Positions 30,608 through 37,938 of a DNA stretch of 64,000 bases are shown piece by piece. The translations under genes were made by a program, and so were the position numbers. Each line of letters starts with the position of its first letter. The stretch's first letter is position 1. The notes beneath the pieces were generated by a model. It made no database searches. It saw only the letters and a list, made by a program, of their open reading frames with translations, and had not been told where the DNA came from. The stretch comes from Candidatus Rhodoluna planktonica (lineage in GTDB: Bacteria; Actinomycetota; Actinomycetes; Actinomycetales; Microbacteriaceae), in NCBI RefSeq assembly GCF_001854225.1, contig NZ_CP015208.1, positions 496,001 to 560,000 of the forward strand, written 5' to 3'.

Positions 30608-31135
30608 ATGATTGAGTTTGTTTTGGGCGGCGGCTGTTTCTGGTGTTTAGATTCGGCCTACATGCAGTTGCGCGGAATCCACGATGTCGAGGTCGGTTAC
30701 ATGGGCGGGCGCTCGCTGAATCCAAGTTACGAGGATGTCTGCAACGGCGATACCGGACACGTTGAGGTTGCCAAGGTGATTTTCGATGAGCGGGTAATTC
30801 CAGCCGAGGTTGTTTTGGATGTCTTTTTTACCTTGCATGATCCGACGCAACTGAACCGACAAGGCCATGACATTGGTACTCAATACAGGTCAGTGATGTT
30901 TTACCAAAACAACGATGAATTGGCTCAATTTACAGCCGCAGTTGAGCGGGCCAAGCAGGTCTGGGGCGATGGGATTGTGACGGCTCTGGAGCCGGCAACT
31001 GAGTTCTACCGCGGTGAGGAATATCACCAAGACTTTTTTGCCAAGAATCCAGGGCAGGGATATTGCAACGCCGTTGTTTTGCCAAAAATGCTAAAAGTTC
31101 GGTCAGCTTTTACGCAGTACCTGCGCACCGAGTAG
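30608..31135 (+). CDS. msrA: Peptide methionine sulfoxide reductase MsrA
   Basis: MsrA repairs the S-form of methionine sulfoxide in proteins, with electrons from thioredoxin. The 175-residue protein has the active site GGGCFWC (Cys10, with Cys13), then GYMGG, GHVEV and the HDPTQLNRQGHDIGTQYRSV block. It lacks an obvious distal C-terminal resolving cysteine pair. It is transcribed divergently from the trxA-containing cluster through the shared promoter, which may co-ordinate oxidative repair. A leaderless mRNA is predicted. Confidence 0.96.
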   Translation: MIEFVLGGGCFWCLDSAYMQLRGIHDVEVGYMGGRSLNPSYEDVCNGDTGHVEVAKVIFDERVIPAEVVLDVFFTLHDPTQLNRQGHDIGTQYRSVMFYQNNDELAQFTAAVERAKQVWGDGIVTALEPATEFYRGEEYHQDFFAKNPGQGYCNAVVLPKMLKVRSAFTQYLRTE

Positions 31136-31215
31136 TTATCCACAGTTTAGGCACCCCCTCTGTTCCAGCCTGCTTTCTAAAGTCACACTTTGAATACCAA
31201 AAGAAAGGTATTCAC

Positions 31216-31662
31216 ATGACAGAGACAATCACGGTGGCTGGGTTGGTGGCCACCACACCAAGGCACCTGGTAACCCAAGACGGCCTGCCTATAACTTCTT
31301 TTCGCTTGGCTGCTGCGAATCGCCGTTTTGACCGCACCCAAAACCGCTGGCTCGATGGCGAAACCAACTGGTACACGGTTACTGGCTTTAGGCAATTGGC
31401 CATCAATTCGGCATCTTCAGTAAACAAGGGCGATCGAGTCTTAGTTTCAGGAAAATTGCGCATCCGCGACTGGGACAACGGTGAACGAGCAGGAACCTCA
31501 GTCGAGATTGAAGCCGAAACCATCGGTCACGACCTTACCTGGGGCACTAACAATTTCACCAGGACGATTCTGGTACGTGAAGACGAAAACAATTCCGAAA
31601 ATTCGGCCCCCAGCCAAGATGGGAAACCCGAAGTTCTGAAAGAAAAGGCCGCTAAGGCCTAA
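31216..31662 (+). CDS. ssb: Single-stranded DNA-binding protein, SsbB-like
   Basis: A 148-residue OB-fold SSB. The DNA-binding core spans about residues 1-105 (ITVAGLVATTPRHLVT, LPITSFRLAAANRRFD, WYTVTGFRQLAINSASSVNKGDRVLVSGKLRIRDW). The tail is short and Lys/Glu-rich and ends KEKAAKA. It lacks the acidic DDDxPF tip that recruits repair and replication proteins in the main SSB. This fits a secondary actinobacterial SsbB, often linked to transformation or chromosome segregation rather than replication. The ATG at 31216 has GAAAGG eight bases upstream. Confidence 0.88.
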   Translation: MTETITVAGLVATTPRHLVTQDGLPITSFRLAAANRRFDRTQNRWLDGETNWYTVTGFRQLAINSASSVNKGDRVLVSGKLRIRDWDNGERAGTSVEIEAETIGHDLTWGTNNFTRTILVREDENNSENSAPSQDGKPEVLKEKAAKA

Positions 31663-31700
31663 GAATCCGACGAGCTCAACCCCTCGAGTTTGTCGGCGTG

Positions 31701-31768
31701 CCCCACTCGGCGCAATAGCTAAGCCCTTGAGCTAAACTCAAGTTGCTAACTTGGCCGAGTGGGGTTTT
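31701..31768 (+). terminator. Nested long hairpin ending in TTTT between ssb and ettA
   Basis: CCCCACTCGGC (31701-31711) is perfectly complementary to GCCGAGTGGGG (31754-31764), followed by TTTT. An inner hairpin CTTGAG-CTAAA-CTCAAG lies at 31726-31742. The 11-bp stem plus U-tract resembles a terminator for ssb, but the 42-base structured loop is unusual. An attenuator or small RNA for ettA is possible. Confidence 0.55.
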
Positions 31769-31804
31769 CACGATCGGTCAACGACTTGAAAGTGATCTTC
31801 ATAA

Positions 31805-33487
31805 ATGGCTGAATTCATCTATCAGATGATTAAGGCGCGAAAAGCGCACGGCGACAAAGTAATTCTTGATGACGTAACTTTGGCGTTCTATCCCGGAGCC
31901 AAAATCGGCGTAGTCGGACCAAACGGTGCCGGAAAATCCTCGGTTTTGAAAATCATGGCTGGTTTAGATACCCCAAGCAACGGTGAAGCGCGGCTAAGCC
32001 CTGGCTTCAGCGTCGGCATGCTCATGCAAGAGCCGCCACTAGATGAAAACCTAACCGTGTTGGGAAACGTTGAACTGGCCGTAAAAGACACCAAAGCTAA
32101 GCTCGATCGATTTAATGAGATTTCGGCTCAGATGGCAGAACCGGATGCCGATTTTGACACCCTGCTAGCCGAGATGGGCCAGCTTCAAGAGGAAATTGAC
32201 CACCTTGACGCCTGGGATCTTGATAGCCAACTTGAGCAAGCGATGGACGCACTGCGTTGTCCGCCAGGAGACACTCCAGTAACTCACCTTTCCGGAGGTG
32301 AGCGTCGCCGAGTGGCGCTTTGTAAGTTGCTTCTCGAAAAACCTGATCTGTTGCTCCTTGACGAACCAACTAACCACCTAGATGCTGAGTCGGTCCTCTG
32401 GTTAGAGCAGCACTTGGCCAAATATCCGGGTGCGGTACTGGCGGTAACTCACGATCGTTACTTCCTCGACAACGTCGCCGAATGGATTCTGGAACTCGAT
32501 CGCGGTCGCGCCTATCCATACGAAGGCAACTATTCAACCTATCTAGATAAAAAGCGCGAGCGCTTGGCAGTGCAAGGCAAGAAAGATGCCAAACTGGCGA
32601 AGCGTCTAGAAGAAGAACTCGAATGGGTTCGCTCAAGTCCTAAAGCTCGTCAAACAAAATCAAAAGCTCGTTTGGCTAAGTACGAGGAAATGGCTGCTGA
32701 AGCCGATCGCACTAGAAAGCTCGATTTTGAAGAAATTCAAATTCCAGCTGGCCCGCGCCTTGGCAATGTTGTCATCGAGGCCAAAAACCTAAAGAAGGGT
32801 TTCGACGGTCGAAGCCTGATTGACGGGCTAAGTTTCACCTTGCCGCGCAACGGAATCGTGGGCGTTATCGGCCCGAACGGTGTTGGTAAGTCGACGCTGT
32901 TCAAAACCATTGTTGGTTTAGAACCGCTTGACGGCGGCGAGCTAAAAATTGGCGAGACTGTCAAAATCTCTTATGTTGACCAGTCACGAGAGGGTATCGA
33001 CCCCGAAAAAACTCTTTGGGAAGTCGTTTCGGGTGGCCTCGACTACATGCAGGTCGGAAATCAAGAGATGCCGTCACGCGCCTACGTTGCTGCGTTTGGT
33101 TTTAAAGGCCCCGATCAGCAGAAACCGGCTGGCGTTTTGTCTGGTGGAGAGCGAAACCGCCTCAACCTCGCACTCACCCTAAAGCAGGGCGGAAACCTTT
33201 TGCTGCTCGACGAGCCAACCAACGATCTAGATGTCGAGACCTTGGGTTCGCTTGAAAATGCGTTGCTAGAGTTCCCTGGATGTGCTGTTGTGATCACTCA
33301 CGATCGCTGGTTCCTAGACCGCGTTGCCACCCACATTTTGGCCTATGAAGGCACCGATGAAAACCCAGACCAGTGGTACTGGTTCGAAGGAAACTTTCAA
33401 GCCTACGAAGAAAACAAAATTGCCAGACTGGGGCCAGAAGCGGCTAAGCCCCACCGCTCTACCTACCGTCGACTAACTCGCGATTAG
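31805..33487 (+). CDS. ettA: Energy-dependent translational throttle protein EttA (ABC-F ATPase)
   Basis: EttA is a soluble ABC-F ATPase that binds the ribosomal E site and gates early elongation according to ATP level. The 560-residue protein has two ABC domains. The first has Walker A GPNGAGKSS at residues 38-46, LSGGERRRVAL and LLLDEPTNHLD. An arm and a basic linker follow (KKDAKLAKRLEEELEWVRSSPKARQTKSKARL). The second has GPNGVGKST, LSGGERNRLNLAL and LLLDEPTNDLD. Start at ATG 31805; no clear Shine-Dalgarno is seen. A shared terminator follows. Confidence 0.95.
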   Translation: MAEFIYQMIKARKAHGDKVILDDVTLAFYPGAKIGVVGPNGAGKSSVLKIMAGLDTPSNGEARLSPGFSVGMLMQEPPLDENLTVLGNVELAVKDTKAKLDRFNEISAQMAEPDADFDTLLAEMGQLQEEIDHLDAWDLDSQLEQAMDALRCPPGDTPVTHLSGGERRRVALCKLLLEKPDLLLLDEPTNHLDAESVLWLEQHLAKYPGAVLAVTHDRYFLDNVAEWILELDRGRAYPYEGNYSTYLDKKRERLAVQGKKDAKLAKRLEEELEWVRSSPKARQTKSKARLAKYEEMAAEADRTRKLDFEEIQIPAGPRLGNVVIEAKNLKKGFDGRSLIDGLSFTLPRNGIVGVIGPNGVGKSTLFKTIVGLEPLDGGELKIGETVKISYVDQSREGIDPEKTLWEVVSGGLDYMQVGNQEMPSRAYVAAFGFKGPDQQKPAGVLSGGERNRLNLALTLKQGGNLLLLDEPTNDLDVETLGSLENALLEFPGCAVVITHDRWFLDRVATHILAYEGTDENPDQWYWFEGNFQAYEENKIARLGPEAAKPHRSTYRRLTRD

Positions 33488-33496
33488 TTAGCAAAT

Positions 33497-33530
33497 AAAA
33501 AAGGGCCGGATAACTTCCGGCCCTTTTTTA
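33497..33530. terminator. Bidirectional intrinsic terminator after ettA
   Basis: AAAAAAGGGCCGGA-TAAC-TTCCGGCCCTTTTTTA forms a strong stem with a U-tract in both directions. It ends ettA on plus and the aminotransferase on minus. Confidence 0.92.
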
Positions 33531-33543
33531 TTGCAGAAATTGT

Positions 33544-34899
33544 TTACTGTTCTAAAAGCTCTTTGATGGCAGCTTCAAAAACCTGGTTGTGGACGTCGAT
33601 GTCTGCCTTGGTGGTTGTCGGGCACATTAGTGCCATGTTGTGGAATGGTGTCAGGAGCACTCCTCGGTTTGCCAGATAGAGATGCAAGAAGTCTTCGAGC
33701 TCGTAATCTGCAGCCTCATGCGCGGCAGTGCCGTTTTTTGGGTATGGCTTCGCAAAGCGATACTCAGCGCGTGCACCAAGCTGGTTGATTGACCAATTCA
33801 GTTGATACTTGTCAAACAAGGCATTCACTCCGTCGGTGAAGTACGTTGCCAAATCAATCATTTTTTCGAAGTTGTCTTTGGTAAGCACGTTTTCTAGAGT
33901 GGCGCGCATGGCGATGACCGAAAGTGGATTTCCGGCCAGTGTTCCGCCCACACCGCCCATGTCGATAAGGTCTAGGTCCGTTCTGGCTAGCACTCGATCA
34001 GCAAATTCAGCGCTGAGCCCGTAGGCGCCCGTGGGGATACCTCCGGCAATCGCCTTACCGATGACGAAAACATCTGGTTCAAGATTGTCTCGCATCGTCA
34101 TTCCGCCCCAGCCGGCCGAAAATGTGTGAGTCTCATCGATGATCAACAGTGCATCGTACTTGCGAGTTAGCTCACGAACTCCTGCCAGATAGCCCGGCTC
34201 CGGAAGCACAATTCCAATATTGGTCATTGCTGGCTCCATCAGCACCGCAGCGACATCGCCGTTTCGAAGCTGCTCTTCCAAGCCGACCAAGTCGTTAAAT
34301 TCGGCGACTCTCGACGTCATGGTTACATCTACCGGAGCGCCCACGTTACCGGGGCGGTCCATTCCCTGCCCGTCTGGGCCTACCACAATAAGAGATTCGT
34401 CAACCGAACCGTGATAGCAGTAGCTGTTGAAAAGAATCTTCGGTTTGCCGGTGATTGCACGGACCAGGCGGATCGCCCAGCGGTTGGCATCCGTTGCAGT
34501 AAGCGAGAACGACCACTTAGCCATGCCAAAACGCTCTGAGAGATTTGCGGCAACCCACTCGGCGTCTTCGGTCGGCATCATCGTAGTTACGCCACCCAAG
34601 GTTTTCACTCGACGTTCAACCGCGTCGACGACTTCGGGCGCAGAGTGGCCGGCCATGGCACCAGTGTCACCAAGGGCAAAGTCGATGTACTCATTGCCAT
34701 CAATGTCCCAAATTCGGTTACCCACGGCACGGTCGAAATAGACCGGAAAACCGCCGGCCTTCTTGTTCATCCAAGTCATGGGAACGCGACCAAAAAGGTG
34801 ATCGGCTCGCTCATAGGCTGCCTTTGATTTTTGGTTTCGCGCGGCAAACTGCTGCTGTTCGCGCTCGTTGAGAGTTGCTAATTTTTGACGATTAATCAT
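33544..34899 (-). CDS. Class III PLP aminotransferase, GSA-aminotransferase-like
   Basis: This 451-residue protein is a fold-type I aminotransferase near the glutamate-1-semialdehyde aminomutase and omega-transaminase group. It has DIDGNEYIDFALGDTGAMAGH, IIDETHTFSAGWGG (PLP Asp region) and the Schiff-base lysine in VIGKAIAGGIPTGAYG. The usual SGTEA/TGSEA phosphate-binding segment reads LTATDANRWAIRL, so it is probably not HemL. The substrate is unknown. The ATG at 34899 is chosen over a TTG at 34914. tesB lies upstream on the same strand. Confidence 0.85.
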   Translation of the reverse strand: MINRQKLATLNEREQQQFAARNQKSKAAYERADHLFGRVPMTWMNKKAGGFPVYFDRAVGNRIWDIDGNEYIDFALGDTGAMAGHSAPEVVDAVERRVKTLGGVTTMMPTEDAEWVAANLSERFGMAKWSFSLTATDANRWAIRLVRAITGKPKILFNSYCYHGSVDESLIVVGPDGQGMDRPGNVGAPVDVTMTSRVAEFNDLVGLEEQLRNGDVAAVLMEPAMTNIGIVLPEPGYLAGVRELTRKYDALLIIDETHTFSAGWGGMTMRDNLEPDVFVIGKAIAGGIPTGAYGLSAEFADRVLARTDLDLIDMGGVGGTLAGNPLSVIAMRATLENVLTKDNFEKMIDLATYFTDGVNALFDKYQLNWSINQLGARAEYRFAKPYPKNGTAAHEAADYELEDFLHLYLANRGVLLTPFHNMALMCPTTTKADIDVHNQVFEAAIKELLEQ

Positions 34900-34977
34900 T
34901 TGAATCAGTGCCAAACTGGGTCCCCCGCCGACTCTTCAATGAATCGACTACTGCCCGAACTCCAGAGGAATTGGTTT

Positions 34978-35883
34978 TTATTTTGCCATGACAGGCACGC
35001 GAACCATACCCTCTTGGGCAACCGTGGCGACAAGTTGGCCACCGCGATTGAATATTCGGCCAAGAGCGAGACCTCGCCCACCTTGCGCGCTCGGAGACTC
35101 TTGCACGTATAGCAGCCACTCGTCTACTTTTGCAGGGCGATGGAACCACATCGCATGATCCAGGCTGGCGGTCTTCACGCCTGGATGTGACCAAGAAATT
35201 CCGTGACGCCGGTAGATGCTTTCCAGGATGGAGTAGTCGCTGGCATAGGCCAAAGCCGCTGTGTGAATGATTTGGTCAGCCGGGAGTGGCCTAAGCGACT
35301 TTATCCAAACGGCTTGATGTGCAACCTGCTCGGACTCAACGGTGAAATAGATTGCCGAAGGTATGTGTCTGATATCAAACGGCCTGGCTTTGGCCCAATA
35401 TTGCGCAACTGGATGGGGATTGTCGCCGATTAATTCGGCAGCCGAGGGGAGTGTTTCTGGGTCTGGGATGTCTGCAGGAAATGCCTCTTGATGTTCCAGT
35501 CCAGTGTCTGACTCTTGGAAGGAGGCAATCATCGAAAATATCGCCTCGCCCTTCTGAAATGCCTGGACTCGCCTGGTGCCGAAAGAGCGACCGTCGCGTA
35601 GGCGATCGACCGAAAAGGTGATTGGCAGATCCATGTCTCCGGGTCGCAAAAAGTAGCCGTGCATCGAGTGCACCGCGCGATCGGCCACAGTCCTAGACGC
35701 TGCTATTAGTGCTTGGGCAAGAACCTGTCCACCAAATACTCGGCCGTGAGGCATCCACTGTGATGGGCCTACAAAAATGTCCTCGGTCGTTCTTGCGCCC
35801 TGATCATCACTTAGATCGAACGCGTGCAACATCTGTGCGACTGGGTCGCTCGGAAGTGGCAGATTCAATTCGACTCCTGACAT
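34978..35883 (-). CDS. tesB: Acyl-CoA thioesterase II
   Basis: TesB hydrolyses medium- and long-chain acyl-CoA. The 301-residue protein has the double hot-dog layout. The N-terminal hot-dog contains HGRVFGGQVLAQALIAASRTV and HSMHGYFLRPGD. The C-terminal one contains HTAALAYASDYSILESI (active-site Asp), SLDHAMWFHRP and ending RGLALGRIFNRGGQLVATVAQEGMVR. A TAAACT hexamer lies 21 bases before the ATG, overlapping the upstream region of the divergent gene. Confidence 0.94.
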   Translation of the reverse strand: MSGVELNLPLPSDPVAQMLHAFDLSDDQGARTTEDIFVGPSQWMPHGRVFGGQVLAQALIAASRTVADRAVHSMHGYFLRPGDMDLPITFSVDRLRDGRSFGTRRVQAFQKGEAIFSMIASFQESDTGLEHQEAFPADIPDPETLPSAAELIGDNPHPVAQYWAKARPFDIRHIPSAIYFTVESEQVAHQAVWIKSLRPLPADQIIHTAALAYASDYSILESIYRRHGISWSHPGVKTASLDHAMWFHRPAKVDEWLLYVQESPSAQGGRGLALGRIFNRGGQLVATVAQEGMVRVPVMAK

Positions 35884-35918
35884 TGAACTTGGATTTTTAA
35901 GGCTAGTTTAGACAGGTC

Positions 35919-36587
35919 ATGGAAAAGCATTTTGTGTTACCCGATCAGCAAAGCCTGCTCGACATGCAGTCATTTTTGACTCGCGCCAAACGACTCGACT
36001 CCGAGGGAATGGTCCGATTCCGAGCTTTTGGGAGTATTTTGGCAAGTTACGTCGCCCCAATTTTTTCGGGCAGTCTGATGGATGCTGGCCCCACAGTGCT
36101 TGGTCTGCGAACCACCGAACTTTACCAGGAAGTTGAGCTTGACGTTGTTGTTTCGATTTCGGCTGTTCTCGATCGAATTGCCAAGTTGAGCGGGCGAACC
36201 GATGGGCCAGTAAAACTTGAGTTGCCTCTGCCGCAACGGGCTGTCTGGGCAGGTATCTCGCCACCGCGCCAAGGTTGGGTGCAAACCGGCACACTGAATG
36301 AAACCAAAATCACAAATATTGCACGAGAGGGAATCGCTGAGGTAGCTGCCGCACTTCCCGAGTCGGTGGGTGGCCCAATTGCCGCTCGCATCCGCGGTGA
36401 AATTTGGGGCCGTGGCATAGATCTTGAATCGAAACTGCCAACCGGTGCTGCTTTTGTCGCGGCAGGATTAGGGTTTTTGACCGAAAACGAAGAAGTTGGC
36501 GTTTTTCAAACCGATGGCTGGGTGCGACTAAGTTCGATGCACGGTCACGTGTTGGCCAAAGCCGCGATTAAGTTTGCGTCTCTATAA
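35919..36587 (+). CDS. Conserved actinobacterial protein of unknown function
   Basis: This 222-residue soluble protein lacks membrane segments and any motif I can name. Its notable parts are EGMVRFRAFGSILASYVAPIF, GLRTTELYQEVELDVVVSISAVLDRI and the Gly-rich GGPIAARIRGEIWGRGIDL. It has codon use like its neighbours and no in-frame anomalies. The layout tesB / unknown / truncated haemoglobin seems familiar from related Actinobacteria, but I cannot assign a role. It is divergent from tesB across 35 bases. Confidence 0.72.
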   Translation: MEKHFVLPDQQSLLDMQSFLTRAKRLDSEGMVRFRAFGSILASYVAPIFSGSLMDAGPTVLGLRTTELYQEVELDVVVSISAVLDRIAKLSGRTDGPVKLELPLPQRAVWAGISPPRQGWVQTGTLNETKITNIAREGIAEVAAALPESVGGPIAARIRGEIWGRGIDLESKLPTGAAFVAAGLGFLTENEEVGVFQTDGWVRLSSMHGHVLAKAAIKFASL

Positions 36588-36605
36588 CTTTGCTTTTACC
36601 GATTG

Positions 36606-37055
36606 CTAGTCGTCGAAAGTGTTTAGCATCGCGGTGGCTGCTCTATCTAGATAGCCCCAGAGTTGAGCCTCAGCGAGCGGACTTAGCGCCAAAGAATCGA
36701 CAGCAACACGCATGCACCTCAGCCATCGTTCACGAGCGTCTGGGTTGATCTGAAAAGGTGAGTGCCGCATTCGCAATCTAGGATGACCGCGCAACTGCTG
36801 ATAGGTGGTGGGCCCACCCCAATACTGTTCCAGAAACATTCTCAAGCGTTCTTTTGCCGGTTCTAAATCTTCTTCGGGGTACATCGGGCGTAGAACTTCA
36901 TCCTCGGCTACCTGCTGGTAAAAAACTGTCGCCAACTTGTCGAAAGTTTCGCTGCCGCCAACCTGTTCAAAGAAATTTCCTTCAGCGAAGTCACCGCCGG
37001 GCTTTCGAATTCGAACCGATTCGACTCGACCAGCATCCTCAAATCCGTTAGCCAC
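36606..37055 (-). CDS. glbO: Truncated haemoglobin, group II (GlbO-like)
   Basis: A 149-residue 2-on-2 globin that binds O2 or NO through haem. The conserved core FFEQVGGSETFDKLATVFYQQVAEDEVLRPMYP contains the B-helix tyrosine. The proximal histidine is in LRGHPRLRMRHSPFQI and the group II tryptophan at position G8 is in RERWLRCM. The N-terminal ~25-residue extension is variable. It overlaps the end of mscS by eight bases and is the last gene of pepN-mscS-glbO. Confidence 0.93.
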   Translation of the reverse strand: MANGFEDAGRVESVRIRKPGGDFAEGNFFEQVGGSETFDKLATVFYQQVAEDEVLRPMYPEEDLEPAKERLRMFLEQYWGGPTTYQQLRGHPRLRMRHSPFQINPDARERWLRCMRVAVDSLALSPLAEAQLWGYLDRAATAMLNTFDD

Positions 37056-37938
37056 GAGTATCTCGGCTCAAATTGACAGAGATTTTTGGAGCCGTAGAAG
37101 AAAGCTCAATCTTTGCCTTATCGAGAGAGTTTTTGATGGTTGATCGAAAAATGCGGCCGGCCAAATCTTGTTCGCCCGGTTTCAGCTGCTGGGTGACTCG
37201 GAAGACTAATTGGTCTCCGCTGATCGCTTCGAGCCCCCAGACCTCTGGTGCACCGATGAGTCGGCCGGAAAGTTCTTCACTTTGCGCGGCTGATTGACAG
37301 GCTTCAGCGATTACTTTTTTAGCCTTATTGATGTCAGAATCTGCTGAAACCGCAACGTCGAGAATCAGGCGCGACCATCCCTGCGACTGGTTACCGACTC
37401 GCAAGATCTCTCCGTTACGCACGTACCAGAGAGTTCCTGAGGCATCTCTCACCTGGGTGACCCGAAGCCCCACCGACTCAACGACGCCACTAGCTTGCCC
37501 GAGGTCAACGCTGTCGCCAACCCCGAATTGATCCTCGAAGACAATAAACAGTCCCGAAATTAGGTCTCGAACCAAACTTTGAGCACCAAAACCGACCGCG
37601 GCCCCAACAATTCCGGCACCGGCGATGAGTGCACCGACGGCAATACCAAATTCGCTTAGCAGCAGCGAGAGGGTGACTAGCGTGATGCCCCAGGTGATGA
37701 AGTTACTTAGCACCGAACCAATCGTTTTAGCTCGTTGACCAATGCGCGCCTTAGTTACCGGTGAGTCATCCTCAGCTTTTTTGCTTCCGCTTGAAATCGT
37801 CGAGACAATCCTTTTCACCGAAGCAAGCAGCATGAGTCGCAGCACAACCGCGAGCAACAGGATGATTCCGACCCGCACCAGAGAACCCCAGTCAGTCCAG
37901 AATTCAACCAACCAGTTTGGGATTGCGGTCAACGACAT
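37048..37938 (-). CDS. Small-conductance mechanosensitive channel (MscS family)
   Basis: A 296-residue MscS homologue with three predicted helices (about residues 12-30, 72-90 and 95-125). The pore-lining glycine/alanine helix is GIAVGALIAGAGIVGAAVGFGAQSLV. The beta domain contains FEDQFGVGDSVDLGQASGVVESVGLRVTQVRD, and an alpha/beta tail follows. It releases osmolytes under hypo-osmotic shock. The ATG shares a base with the pepN TAA (TAATG), and glbO overlaps its end. Confidence 0.9.
   Translation of the reverse strand: MSLTAIPNWLVEFWTDWGSLVRVGIILLLAVVLRLMLLASVKRIVSTISSGSKKAEDDSPVTKARIGQRAKTIGSVLSNFITWGITLVTLSLLLSEFGIAVGALIAGAGIVGAAVGFGAQSLVRDLISGLFIVFEDQFGVGDSVDLGQASGVVESVGLRVTQVRDASGTLWYVRNGEILRVGNQSQGWSRLILDVAVSADSDINKAKKVIAEACQSAAQSEELSGRLIGAPEVWGLEAISGDQLVFRVTQQLKPGEQDLAGRIFRSTIKNSLDKAKIELSSTAPKISVNLSRDTRG

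Noticed and set aside
31063-31215. N-terminal extension of ssb
   Set aside because: It overlaps msrA in another frame. The ATG at 31216 fits the OB-fold start and has GAAAGG upstream.
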